This document shows positions 47,653 to 56,564 of a DNA stretch of 64,000 nt, piece after piece (position 1 is the stretch's first letter; each line of letters starts with the position of its first letter). The notes below the pieces were generated by a model. The model had not been told where the DNA came from, ran no database searches, and saw nothing but the letters and a program-made list of their open reading frames with translations. Source of the DNA: Polynucleobacter necessarius (GTDB lineage Bacteria > Pseudomonadota > Gammaproteobacteria > Burkholderiales > Burkholderiaceae); assembly GCF_900095175.1 (NCBI RefSeq), contig NZ_LT606946.1, positions 1,333,417 to 1,397,416 on the forward strand, given 5' to 3'. The translations under genes were made by a program, and so were the position numbers.

Positions 47653-48063
47653 TTATTTCCAAAAAATAGCCAGTTTTTGGGGTCCAGGGCCCTGAATGAG
47701 TAAAGACTTCTTCTGGATGCTTCCCTGATAAGAGGCTTCGATCTGATATTGACCAGCAGTCAAATTAATCAACATATAGGGTCCATCGGCCTGTGCATCG
47801 AAAATCACTTGATTCTTTGTATTTAGCACTTTGATCTTTGCGCCAAAAATCCAAACGCCACGACCATTTTCCAATTGCGACAACTCAAGCAATAAAGGCC
47901 ATTGCTTTGACTCTGTCAAGATCGCTTCTGATTCTCCCTCGCCAACCCCGCCAGAGATATAAGAGATTCCTTGGGAATATTGGGTGTCTGGTATTTGTGC
48001 AAACACCATTGAAGAAAACGCGAGACATGCTGCAGAAAGAATCAATCGGGCATTGAATTTCAT
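47653..48063 (-). CDS. Secreted protein with carboxypeptidase-regulatory-like domain
   Basis: The 136-residue protein has a signal peptide at residues 1-22 (MKFNARLILSAACLAFSSMVFA). The remainder looks like a single beta-sandwich repeat with VKAKIKVLN-type and LTAGQYQIEASYQG strands, as in CarboxypepD_reg-like folds. Function is unknown. It is monocistronic, 183 bases upstream of ccmA on the same strand. No lesion is seen. Confidence 0.7.
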   Translation of the reverse strand: MKFNARLILSAACLAFSSMVFAQIPDTQYSQGISYISGGVGEGESEAILTESKQWPLLLELSQLENGRGVWIFGAKIKVLNTKNQVIFDAQADGPYMLINLTAGQYQIEASYQGSIQKKSLLIQGPGPQKLAIFWK

Positions 48064-48145
48064 GTGAGCCTCATTTCATTAGCGTAAGTGCTTACAACTT
48101 ATTTTACAGCTAAGTGGAATGTTCAAGTAAGTTAAAGGGCAAGTA

Positions 48146-48171
48146 AAAAGCCCCGCGCAAGCGGGGCTTTT
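48146..48171. terminator. Rho-independent terminator downstream of quinone oxidoreductase
   Basis: A perfect 11-bp stem AAAAGCCCCGC / GCGGGGCTTTT with loop GCAA. The A run on the plus strand serves as the T run for the minus-strand gene at 48213. Confidence 0.92.
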
Positions 48172-48212
48172 CAACAAACTGATTTAACCAAGCCAATATG
48201 CGGTAACCCACA

Positions 48213-49193
48213 TTAAGGAATCATGATGATTGCACCCGAGACTTTTCGTCCTTCGGCTGCTTTATGTGCTTCAGCAGCTTGTTCAAGCGTGAACTTGGCA
48301 CCAATTTGCACCTTCACTCGACCCTGTGCAATCGCATCAAACACCGCACGAGCATTTTCTTGAAGCAGTTCTGAAGTAGCGTTATGCGGAAATACAGAAG
48401 GTCTGGTTAAAAAGAGGCAGCCTTTCTTATTCAGAATCTCCGGCTGAATCTCTGGGGCTGGGCCTGAGGTAGCACCAAATAAGGCAACCATGCCAAATGG
48501 TGCAGCACAATCGAGCGATCCCAAGAATGTCGTTTTAGCAACCGAGTCATAAACCACATTCGCTTTACGTCCACCTGTTGCCTTGATCACTTCTTCCACC
48601 CAATTTGGGTTGGAATAATCCACCACAGCATCGCATCCCGCTTCCTTAGCTGCTGAAAACTTGGCTTGAGAGCCAACAGTGCCAACAACAAAAGCACCTA
48701 ATGATTTTGCCCAGCCAGCCAAGATTTGACCAACACCACCGGCAGCAGCATGAACTAGTACGACATCGCCAGATTTCACCTGATATGTTTTCTGAATTAA
48801 GTACTGTGCAGTCATTGCCTTAAAGAACACCGCTGCAGCGACTTCATCGGATACGTTGCCTGGCACTGAGACCAACTTATCTGCTGCGACATTACGTGCG
48901 CTCGCATAAGCACCAATACCAGCATTGATATACATCACACGATCACCGATTTTGAATCGAGTGACACCTTCACCAAGCGCCTCAACTACTCCAACCGCTT
49001 CATGACCTAAGCCTGTTGGCAGCTCGAGTGGATAATAACCAGAGCGCTGATAGACATCAATAAAGTTAAAACCAATCGCAGTTTGACGAAGCTGAACTTC
49101 CCCTTTTCCTGGAGCTGGAAGCTCTTTATCAATTAACTGAATCACATCAGCATTGCCGAGTTCTGAAAGACTAACAATTCGAGCAGTTGTCAC
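48213..49193 (-). CDS. Quinone oxidoreductase, zeta-crystallin-like (QOR/MDR family)
   Basis: The 326-residue NADPH-dependent medium-chain reductase without structural zinc has LPTGLGHEAVGVVEALG, the nucleotide loop VLVHAAAGGVGQILAGWAKSLG and QLRQTAIGFNFIDVYQRSG. It probably detoxifies quinones. It is followed by a strong terminator and preceded 17 bases upstream by the DUF2452 gene on the same strand. Intact. Confidence 0.9.
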   Translation of the reverse strand: MTTARIVSLSELGNADVIQLIDKELPAPGKGEVQLRQTAIGFNFIDVYQRSGYYPLELPTGLGHEAVGVVEALGEGVTRFKIGDRVMYINAGIGAYASARNVAADKLVSVPGNVSDEVAAAVFFKAMTAQYLIQKTYQVKSGDVVLVHAAAGGVGQILAGWAKSLGAFVVGTVGSQAKFSAAKEAGCDAVVDYSNPNWVEEVIKATGGRKANVVYDSVAKTTFLGSLDCAAPFGMVALFGATSGPAPEIQPEILNKKGCLFLTRPSVFPHNATSELLQENARAVFDAIAQGRVKVQIGAKFTLEQAAEAHKAAEGRKVSGAIIMIP

Positions 49194-49210
49194 AAGTCAC
49201 CTTATTATTT

Positions 49211-49675
49211 TTATAGAAAAAATTGTCTTACCGCAACAGCAGAAGAGACAAGCTCTTCATCCTCAACAACAGCCCAGGTGCTATCTCCGAGCTTTTTGAC
49301 CGCCATAGAATAAGTCCAGGAATCAGGAATACCGCAACTCCATTGATCTGGGCCATTCTGAATCAGTACATTGGCACCAATGCGGCCATCAAAATACAGA
49401 TGATATGTTTTGCCATGCAGAGGGTTAAAACTGAATTTGGCACTATGAACCATCTCAGTGGCATCTAATCGCGCTTGAAGCGAGCGCGCTTGCTTCATTA
49501 ATACTTCAGCCTGCTCCATAATGCGATCGTATTCGAGCTTGGCATTTTGACGAGCAACATTGACTGCCTTGTCTTTTTCTTCCAAGACTTTAATCGGCGC
49601 AAACACAGGCGCGCCCACCTCCATAGGATATTCAATGCCGGCATGCCGTGCTGGATCGGTGTCTTCTATTCTCAT
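49211..49675 (-). CDS. DUF2452-family protein
   Basis: The 154-residue soluble protein has an acidic N-terminus, a helical central segment (about 35-70), then FSFNPLHGKTYHLYFDG and a C-terminal domain. This pattern fits DUF2452, whose function is unknown. It precedes the quinone oxidoreductase gene by 17 bases, likely one transcript. Intact. Confidence 0.68.
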   Translation of the reverse strand: MRIEDTDPARHAGIEYPMEVGAPVFAPIKVLEEKDKAVNVARQNAKLEYDRIMEQAEVLMKQARSLQARLDATEMVHSAKFSFNPLHGKTYHLYFDGRIGANVLIQNGPDQWSCGIPDSWTYSMAVKKLGDSTWAVVEDEELVSSAVAVRQFFL

Positions 49676-49763
49676 GGCTTAATTAACCCACTGATTTATA
49701 TAGCGAAAGTGTGACACAAATTCACAAAATGCGTTGCTGCCGCTTACAGAGAAAATAAGTCGA

Positions 49764-51290
49764 CTATAGGGAGCTTAAATCCTTCAGAAGCCCTTTGGCA
49801 TGCAGCTGGATTTCGTGCTGATCAGCATCGCTAATACGGGATAAGTTGGCAGTCATGAGTCTGATCCGAGGGCTAACCTCAAACTGCTGACGATGCTTTA
49901 TTAAGAAACTCCAATAGAGGTTGGTCATCGGGCAAGCGCCTTCCCCAAACCGGACATCAGGCTTATATTGGCAAGAGTCGCAATAGTTGCTCATTCTCTT
50001 AATGTAGGCGCCACTCGCAATATAGGGCTTGCTGGTAAAGCGACCGCCACTCGCAAATAAGGCCATGCCCGCCGTATTAGGCAACTCCACCCACTCAATC
50101 GCATCGATATAAATAGCCAGATACCAATCACACACCTCTTTTGGCAGAATTTCTGCGAGCAAGGCAAAGTTACCCGTCACCATCAAGCGCTGAATATGAT
50201 GAGCATAGCCATACTGCAAAGTCTGCCCTATCGCCTCTTGCATACATTTCATATTCGTTTTACCAGTCCAATACCAATTGGGTGATGGATTGCGATGGTC
50301 GTAAAAATTATCCTCAGCCATTTGGGGCATATCAAGGTAGTACATGCCGCGCACAAATTCTCGCCAACCTAGAATCTGACGAATAAAGCCTTCTACTGTC
50401 GCCAACTCCAAGTCATCTTTTTTCCAAGCCAGTAAAACGGCATTAATAACTTCTCTGGGGTTGAATAACTTTAAATTCAGCGAACTCGATAGTAGGGAAT
50501 GCCAACCAAAAGGTGTATCTGTCCACATCGCATCTTCATAGATACCGAAGGTCGCTAAGCGGTGCTCAACAAATCCCTCGAATGCTTGGAGTGCTTGTTG
50601 GCGAGTCACCGGCCACTGAAAGTGAGCCAGCGATCCAGGGTGATCCGAGTAACGCTCTTCTACTTCAATCAATACGGCTTTAGTAATCGCATCTGGTTCA
50701 AATAATTCTGGAGGCGGAATAAGGCCTGGCCCCTTCTTAGGGAAGGGTTTGCGATTATCTCGATCGAAGTTCCACTGCCCACCCTCTGGATTGCCTTCTT
50801 TATCAACCAGGATGTTGTGGGTCTTGCGCATGAGTCGATAGAAATACTCCAAACGCAACTCTTTTTTGCCTGCAACCCAGTTAGAAAATTCATGGCGTGA
50901 ACAATAGAAATGGGGATCCTCCTGCATCTCTAACTCAATACCTAATTCAGAGGTTAATGTTTCAATCTCACACTTGAGTCGATACTCCCCAGGCTCAAGA
51001 CAAACTAAATGAGTGCAGTTATCTTTTTTCAGAATTTCCCGCAATGTGTCAGCAATCGATTTGGGGGATTGCTTGATATATTGCAGCGGTATACCAAGCC
51101 CCTCTAACTCCTTAGCGAAGTGACGCATAGCCGACAAAAACAAAGCAATTTTTGCCTTATGGGACCAAACATACTGAGCCTCATCCGCAGACTCAATCAT
51201 GACTACCTGATCAGCCTGAGGATTGAGATTTTTTAATACCGGACTATTAATATCTAGCTGATCACCCAGAATGAGAACAAGCTTCTTCAA
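49764..51290 (-). CDS. FeS-type bacterial cryptochrome/photolyase ((6-4) photolyase-like)
   Basis: The 508-residue flavoprotein is of the cryptochrome/deoxyribodipyrimidine photolyase-related group. LVLILGDQLDINSPVL opens the antenna domain. GFIRQILGWREFVRG and NTAGMALFASGGRF lie in the FAD domain. Near the C-terminus CDSCQY and ACPMTNLYW give three Cys, with a fourth Cys upstream in KEVCDWY, the expected [4Fe-4S] ligands. Family members repair (6-4) photoproducts or regulate by light. It ends the five-gene minus-strand unit starting at 53085. Intact, unlike the second photolyase at 54268. Confidence 0.88.
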   Translation of the reverse strand: MKKLVLILGDQLDINSPVLKNLNPQADQVVMIESADEAQYVWSHKAKIALFLSAMRHFAKELEGLGIPLQYIKQSPKSIADTLREILKKDNCTHLVCLEPGEYRLKCEIETLTSELGIELEMQEDPHFYCSRHEFSNWVAGKKELRLEYFYRLMRKTHNILVDKEGNPEGGQWNFDRDNRKPFPKKGPGLIPPPELFEPDAITKAVLIEVEERYSDHPGSLAHFQWPVTRQQALQAFEGFVEHRLATFGIYEDAMWTDTPFGWHSLLSSSLNLKLFNPREVINAVLLAWKKDDLELATVEGFIRQILGWREFVRGMYYLDMPQMAEDNFYDHRNPSPNWYWTGKTNMKCMQEAIGQTLQYGYAHHIQRLMVTGNFALLAEILPKEVCDWYLAIYIDAIEWVELPNTAGMALFASGGRFTSKPYIASGAYIKRMSNYCDSCQYKPDVRFGEGACPMTNLYWSFLIKHRQQFEVSPRIRLMTANLSRISDADQHEIQLHAKGLLKDLSSL

Positions 51291-51316
51291 ATATGTTTCC
51301 TCGCCAATCGCCGGGC

Positions 51317-51871
51317 TTAGCGCTTATAAAAGCTCAAGGTAACCTCACCAAGATCAATTCCAAATTTACTCATCTTGGCTTTATTCAGCATGGCCTTGGG
51401 TGTGACAAGGTACATCCAATCGTTAAATTGCACGTGATAAATTGTGCCGTCTACTGGCAATGCCAAGGTGTAAGCCCAGTTAAGGGCATTACCCGCTGAT
51501 TCACCCAACGCATCACCCACCACATCATCTGCCCTGCCAATATATTTACCAGGAGCAGTTTCAGTCAAAGTCCAGATACGTTTTTGCTTAGTGCCATCGG
51601 AATATTTAAAGCTTTCATCGAGGGTGCCCACTTTTTTACCATCAACAACTTTCCACTGTGCCACCAAGAGAACCGTAAATCGCTTTTTAACTTCGCCGCT
51701 TCGATCGGTAAAAATTCCATAGGCATCTATGGTGCCATTAAAGTATTCACTCAGATCTAAATTGGGTTTCTCATTAGCGTACTGCGTTACCGAAGGTGAA
51801 GAACAGCCAAATAGACCGAATGCAATCAAGCAAGCACCCAAGCACTTTGAAACGACATGAATCTTGCGCAT
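51317..51871 (-). CDS. DUF3833-family lipoprotein
   Basis: The 184-residue lipoprotein starts at the ATG at 51871, 7 bases after AGGAG and overlapping the previous stop as TAATG. An ATG at 51877 is too close to the box. The lipobox is FGLFGCSSPS. The domain has YFNGTIDAYGIFTDRSGEVKK and ends VTLSFYKR, as in DUF3833. In several bacteria this family accompanies photolyase genes. Intact. Confidence 0.82.
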   Translation of the reverse strand: MRKIHVVSKCLGACLIAFGLFGCSSPSVTQYANEKPNLDLSEYFNGTIDAYGIFTDRSGEVKKRFTVLLVAQWKVVDGKKVGTLDESFKYSDGTKQKRIWTLTETAPGKYIGRADDVVGDALGESAGNALNWAYTLALPVDGTIYHVQFNDWMYLVTPKAMLNKAKMSKFGIDLGEVTLSFYKR

Positions 51872-52419
51872 TAACATGCTCCTGAAATGAGTGGTGGTGG
51901 GCAGCCCCGTCCCAAGAGTTCTGTCCTGAGTTTTGGGACACTTGTTTTTGAGTCCAACCAAATGCCAAAAAAGGCTTTCGCAAAATCAGCACCCTGAATT
52001 TGCGATAGCTTCCTGCCCTCATAAAAGAAGCTGGTGCCCTGCCTAGGAATATAAACAGCAGCAATAGTCTGGCCAGGCTCCACGTTAGGGAGAATGCCTG
52101 CCAGCTCCTTACCCCAAGATGTTGCTTGGGCATCGGAAACACCCAAGCTTTTCATTTCATCAGCCGTACGGTTGGCAATTGCCTCACCTGAGAATGCCCT
52201 CTGATACTTCAGCTCGAGTGCGAACTCTTGAGAATCCTTAGCGGCACCACGATATAGATTGGCATCATAAACATGAAAGCCCCAAAAGTTGAGTCTGCCC
52301 AGCCCCTGCAATTGGGTTTGACCCATCATACTTTTAATATGCGGCGGCTCTTTAGCGAAACTCACAGGAGTAGCTGCGCCAAGGGCTAAGGTGATTACCA
52401 ATATACGAGAGAGCTTCAT
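51871..52419 (-). CDS. Chalcone-isomerase-like exported protein
   Basis: The 182-residue protein has a signal peptide at residues 1-22 (MKLSRILVITLALGAATPVSFA). The body carries GQTQLQGLGRLNFWGFHVYD and FFGIWLDSKTS, the chalcone isomerase-like domain found in bacterial photolyase islands. No catalytic role is established. Its last codons overlap the DUF3833 start. The final 15 residues (GRGCPPPLISGAC) look unusual and may reflect a small late frameshift, but this is uncertain. Confidence 0.8.
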   Translation of the reverse strand: MKLSRILVITLALGAATPVSFAKEPPHIKSMMGQTQLQGLGRLNFWGFHVYDANLYRGAAKDSQEFALELKYQRAFSGEAIANRTADEMKSLGVSDAQATSWGKELAGILPNVEPGQTIAAVYIPRQGTSFFYEGRKLSQIQGADFAKAFFGIWLDSKTSVPKLRTELLGRGCPPPLISGAC

Positions 52420-52423
52420 ATCC

Positions 52424-52810
52424 TTATGCCTTTCTATTCACCAGTCGCAAAGCAAGCGGTCCCAGTAGAGCTGAAATGGCATGGCGATGCTTTGCGAAGA
52501 ATCGATAGCCCATATTCCAAATCGGCTTGAGTGTTGGCCTAGAAAATAGCCATGCCAATTTAGGAAGATTGGCCCGGCTATAGGCCGCTGAAAATACCTC
52601 TACTCCTTGGATCAGCTCTCCATCATCATATTGGGCGCACATAGAAGCCAAAGCTTGGTCGCAAGAGACACCAACACGATCAGGGGCATATTGCTCCGAA
52701 TTAATATCCACGAAGCTGAGCAAGCCTGCTTGATTACGTCCAGAAAGAAACTGAATTTCTGCCTGGCATAAAGGGCACAGTCCGTCATAGAACATGGTCA
52801 GCTTTTTCAT
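52424..52810 (-). CDS. DUF393 (DCC-type thiol-disulfide) protein
   Basis: The 128-residue protein of the DCC family has the thioredoxin-like motif FYDGLCPLCQAEI near the N-terminus. A C-terminal amphipathic segment contains KPIWNMGYRFFAKHR. The redox role is inferred from the CxxC. It overlaps the TIGR03643 gene by four bases, and the chalcone-isomerase-like gene begins 4 bases downstream. Intact. Confidence 0.85.
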   Translation of the reverse strand: MKKLTMFYDGLCPLCQAEIQFLSGRNQAGLLSFVDINSEQYAPDRVGVSCDQALASMCAQYDDGELIQGVEVFSAAYSRANLPKLAWLFSRPTLKPIWNMGYRFFAKHRHAISALLGPLALRLVNRKA

Positions 52811-53085
52811 GATGCCGATTTTTGCTTGTACTGAGTTGCGCAGTAAGCGCGGTTTACCAATTTACTGCGTAGGGCGAGATGCTTAGTTGCTCTGCCAGTC
52901 ACCCTCTTACGCCACAATTCAAAGGAGTTGCGTTTCAGCTGCTTTCTCATCAAAGCAATCACTTGGGGCTCTGAATACCCAAAAGTAAGTTCGATAGCAT
53001 CAAAAGGCGTGCGATCCTCCCAGGCCATCTCAATCAACCTTGAGAGGTCCGCTTCTGAAAGCGTCTGGGGTAGTCGTGATGTCAT
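52807..53085 (-). CDS. TIGR03643/DUF2805-family protein
   Basis: The 92-residue basic protein LSRLIEMAWEDRTPFDAIEL ... FGYSEPQVIALMRKQLK has a helix-turn-helix-like N-terminal half and a basic tail (RKRVTGRATKHLALRSK). It matches the small TIGR03643 family often next to photolyases; DNA binding is plausible from charge. It is the first gene of the minus-strand unit, divergent from the SDR gene over 59 bases. Confidence 0.82.
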   Translation of the reverse strand: MTSRLPQTLSEADLSRLIEMAWEDRTPFDAIELTFGYSEPQVIALMRKQLKRNSFELWRKRVTGRATKHLALRSKLVNRAYCATQYKQKSAS

Positions 53086-53144
53086 CGAGCAAGTTTAAGA
53101 CTTATTCAATAAACTGGCTGAGACCTCCTTCAATTACCCTATTC

Positions 53145-53840
53145 ATGCCATTACTTCCAAATTCCTTCCGCGCACTCGTGATTGGCTCATCCGGAACCAT
53201 CGGCTCTGCCTTCATGGAATTGCTGGAACAGCATCCCGCATGCACGAAAGTAATAGGCATACATCGAAACTCTGCCAATCCGATTGATTACCAAGATCTC
53301 AACACCATTGAAGAGGCAGCAAAAGCTCTTTCAGGAGAGGCGCCTTTTCAGCTGATCATCAATACCATCGGCATATTGCACTCTCCTGATTGGATGCCAG
53401 AAAAGAAACTAGATGATCTCAATGCCGAGCAATTGCAGCTGTTGATGCAAATGAACGCCATTGGTCCTGGATTAACTATCAAGCACTTTTCTAAGTTACT
53501 GGATCCAGCCAACTCGGTTATGGCAACGCTCTCTGCAAAGGTTGGGAGCATTGAAGACAATCGTCTCGGCGGCTGGTATAGCTACCGCGCCTCTAAGGCA
53601 GCACTCAATATGCTGATCAAGACGGCATCGATTGAATTCTCCAGAACTAAACCCAACACTGCACTTGTGGCACTTCACCCGGGGACAGTGAATTCTCGCT
53701 TATCAAAACCGTTTAAGGGCGAGCAAATTGGTAGACCTCCTTTGGATGCCGCCAACGATATGTTGAATGTTCTTCTCTCGCTCAACAAAGAAGATTCTGG
53801 AAGCTTCATCACCTACTCTGGCGAGAGACTGCCTTGGTAG
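53145..53840 (+). CDS. SDR-family oxidoreductase of the photolyase island
   Basis: The 231-residue short-chain dehydrogenase-like protein starts at ATG 53145, where ALVIGSSGTIGSAFMELL gives the nucleotide loop. The upstream in-frame starts lack family similarity. Catalytic Tyr-Lys are in WYSYRASKAALNM, with Ser in TLSAKVGS. It is of the C-factor (CsgA)-like type. No clear ribosome-binding site is seen. It is divergent from the TIGR03643 gene and followed by the DUF2237 gene. Intact. Confidence 0.83.
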   Translation: MPLLPNSFRALVIGSSGTIGSAFMELLEQHPACTKVIGIHRNSANPIDYQDLNTIEEAAKALSGEAPFQLIINTIGILHSPDWMPEKKLDDLNAEQLQLLMQMNAIGPGLTIKHFSKLLDPANSVMATLSAKVGSIEDNRLGGWYSYRASKAALNMLIKTASIEFSRTKPNTALVALHPGTVNSRLSKPFKGEQIGRPPLDAANDMLNVLLSLNKEDSGSFITYSGERLPW

Positions 53841-53879
53841 GCAGCTCCCTTATTTAACTCCCCATCACGGAAAATATTT

Positions 53880-54260
53880 ATGCAACACGATGCATCTTTG
53901 AATGTTTTAGGCCAACCACTGGTTCCCTGTTCTTTTGATCCTTTGACGGGATTTTTTCGAGATAGTTGCTGCAAAACCAATGAACAAGATCTCGGCAGTC
54001 ATTTGGCCTGCGCAATCGTTAGCAATGACTTTTTGCAATTTAGCCTGAAGCGCGGCAACGATCTGATTACTCCAAGACCGGAGTACCAGTTTCCAGGGCT
54101 CATTGCAGGTGATCAGTGGTGCCTATGCCTCAATCGCTGGATCGAAGCTCTGGAAGCTAACTGCGCGCCAATGATTAAGCTAGAGAGCACCCACATCAAA
54201 GCTTTAGAGAAAGTCTCTCTAGAAGTGCTCGAGCAATATGCGGCAGTGGAACAGCTATAA
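53880..54260 (+). CDS. DUF2237-family protein
   Basis: The 126-residue protein has NVLGQPLVPCSFDPLTGFFR, then GSHLACAIVSNDFLQFSLKRGNDL and a GDQWCLCLNRWIEAL motif, the full DUF2237 pattern. Function is unknown; it is conserved in cyanobacteria and proteobacteria, often near photolyase genes. It follows the SDR gene by 39 bases and converges with the broken photolyase gene. Intact. Confidence 0.88.
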   Translation: MQHDASLNVLGQPLVPCSFDPLTGFFRDSCCKTNEQDLGSHLACAIVSNDFLQFSLKRGNDLITPRPEYQFPGLIAGDQWCLCLNRWIEALEANCAPMIKLESTHIKALEKVSLEVLEQYAAVEQL

Positions 54261-54267
54261 GACCCGG

Positions 54268-55521
54268 CTAAGACGAGAGCCAAAGCTTGCGGTAGATTTC
54301 TTTTGGATCGTGATCCTGAGTTTGCTTGGCCACATTGAAAGGTCTACCACCTCTAGGGTCAGTGCCGCGCCCAGCGATATAGAGCCAATTACCTTGATTG
54401 CTGTAAACGTCATAGTCTATTAATTGAGACTCAAACCATGCAGCACCTGCACGCCAGTCACCCTGCATGTCAGATATCCAGTAACTAGCCACAATCTGAC
54501 GCATCCGATTGGAGAGGTAGCCACTCTGATGCAGCTCGCGCATCCCTGCGTCCACTAAAGGAGTGCCGGTGTTGCCTGTGCGCCACTGCTCAAAGCTGGG
54601 CGCATAGGATGGCTTTACGGGCACACCAGTTAAACCACTGGCGCGATATAACTTCTGACCGTACTTAAAGTGAATAAAGCGGAAATAATCTCTCCACAGT
54701 AATTCAAACCAAAGCCAATAAGTACCATCATTAGCACCATAGCGATTTTCATAATCGCTTAATTGCGCCGCAATATCCCGCGCTGAAATACAACCTAAGG
54801 CAAGCCATGCTGAAAACTTACTGGAGTAATCCATACCAATCAGTTGATTGCGAGTCTCCTTATAGCTATCAGGCAAACGCCGCTCTAGATATTGCTTCAA
54901 ATGGGTCTGGGCATGACTAGCCCCTCCCACAAAATACGGATGTGAAGCTGATTGAGTGCTAGAAGGTGCTACTGAGCGCTGAGGCAAAGACCCTGGTAGC
55001 AAAGGAATCTTCTTGGGCGCATTGATGGGCTGTGCAAACTTGAGCCCTGCCCGCTCGACCTCACGTCTAAATGCCGTAAATACATCGGGCATGTTTTCTA
55101 AAGCAAATGGCAAGTCTTGTGACTCCAACATACTCGATTGCCAGAACTCCTGAACCTCAACTCCCTGCTCTTGCAAAATTCGTACTTGCTCTATTTCTTC
55201 AGGTGCTTCAATTTGCTCGCAATAAATTGCTGTTGCAGCAGTATCCTGAACTAGCCGCAACAATATCTCTGTCGACTTGCCAGCCAACTCGAATAGATCT
55301 GATCCCTGGGCTTGTAGCTGAGCCTTTAGGTCATCGAATGCGGCTGGCAAGAAGGCTTTTCGATGCAGCCCTTGTCACTCAAAACCATAAACCATGTCTT
55401 GCTCTTTGGAATCATGGATGTACACCAGCAAAAGAGAATCCGCATTTAAGCAAGCTTGTGCAAATGCTGGGTTATCTGCCAATCGCAAGTCATTTCGAAA
55501 CCAGTAAATTAAGGTGCGCAT
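54268..55521 (-). pseudogene. DASH-type cryptochrome/photolyase, broken by one nonsense codon
   Basis: From ATG 55521 the frame reads MRTLIYWFRNDLRLADNPAF to VYGFE, then TGA at 55375-55377, then QGLHRKAFLPAAFDDL in the same frame to the stop at 54268. Homologues have Arg or a similar residue at the stop position, so CGA to TGA (C to T) is the simplest change. The rest is intact, with SAWLALGCISARDI, WFELLWRDYFRF and GRGTDPRGGRPFN, the DASH FAD-domain marks. A restart at 55350 would lack the first part of the antenna domain. The start lies 3 bases after the DUF2256 stop. Confidence 0.88.
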
Positions 55522-55524
55522 CGA

Positions 55525-55704
55525 TTACACCTCAGCCTTACTGCCGGACTTTTTGGAGCGGCAGGCATCAGAGCAATATTTGACCTCATCCCAATTTTTG
55601 GCCCACGACTTACGCCACGTCATCTCCTTGCCGCAGACCAGGCAGGTCTTACTGGGCAAAAATGATTTATTCCCCTTAAAACCTGCTTTTTCAGATCGAG
55701 CCAT
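55525..55704 (-). CDS. DUF2256-family small zinc-ribbon-like protein
   Basis: The 59-residue protein MARSEKAGFKGNKSFLPSKT has two Cys pairs in CLVCGKEMTWRKSW and YCSDACRSKK, a likely metal ribbon. This family is typically encoded beside photolyase or cryptochrome genes, as here, with 3 bases to the photolyase start. Intact; function unknown. Confidence 0.88.
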   Translation of the reverse strand: MARSEKAGFKGNKSFLPSKTCLVCGKEMTWRKSWAKNWDEVKYCSDACRSKKSGSKAEV

Positions 55705-55769
55705 GCCTACCTATAGAAATCGAATAGACTATTCAACACAATTAAAAGTCAAATGAAAACAAGATTGCT

Positions 55770-56564
55770 TTGAAAGCTTTTTATACCGACCACTATGTTT
55801 TACCACTTCCACTGGGACACCGCTTTCCGATGGAAAAGTACAGCCAGCTGCGCGACCTAGTTGCACAACTAGAGGGCATCGAGCTCGTAGAGGCACCTGC
55901 TGTTACCGATACACAAATTCTGTATGCACACGACCCTAGCTATCTCATGAAAGTGATTGCGGGGGATTTAAGCACGAAGGAGCAACAGGAGATTGGTTTT
56001 CCTTGGAGCGAAAAAATGGTGGAGCGATCACGTCGCTCTGCTGGTGCTACTGTGGCAGCGGCAAAGGCGGCGCTAGATGAAGGTTTGGCGGCAAATCTAG
56101 CGGGCGGCACCCACCACGCCTATCGGAATATGGGTAGTGGATTTTGCGTATTTAATGACTCCGCGATTGCAGTGAGAGTCTTACAAAAAGAAGTGAGCTC
56201 AACACTGAAAGTAGCCATCGTCGATTTAGATGTACATCAAGGAAATGGCACAGCATCTATTCTTCAACATGACAAATCCATCTTCACGCTATCGATTCAT
56301 GGTGAAAATAATTTCCCATTTACTAAAGAGCAGAGTGATCTAGATATTGGCCTGCCCAATGGATGTGAAGATGAGGATTACCTCAAAGCTTTAGATCAGG
56401 GATTAGAGATGCTAGATACATTTAAACCTGACTTCATCATTTATCTAGCTGGTGCAGATCCCCATGAAGGGGATAGGCTAGGAAAGTTAAATATCAGCAA
56501 AGCGGGCATGCTGTCCATCAATAGATGGTTAGCAAAAACTGATCGATCGCATCCGCATTCTTAA
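55770..56564 (+). pseudogene. Histone-deacetylase-superfamily protein, 3'-truncated
   Basis: From TTG 55770, 247 residues match the family: GGTHHAYRNMGSGFCVFND holds the His-His pair, VAIVDLDVHQGNGT and YLAGADPHEGDRLG hold the zinc ligands. After ISKAGML (about 56511) the sequence departs from the family and ends in SINRWLAKTD... The last 50-60 residues, with the GGY catalytic loop, are missing. The alien tail is the antisense of the SYLF gene's end, so a deletion has joined two convergent genes. Members deacetylate acetoin-enzyme or polyamine substrates. Confidence 0.82.

Noticed and set aside
55375-55377. TGA in the photolyase read as selenocysteine
   Set aside because: No SECIS-like hairpin was seen after it, homologues do not have Cys there, and other genes in the window carry TAA and TAG stops as well.
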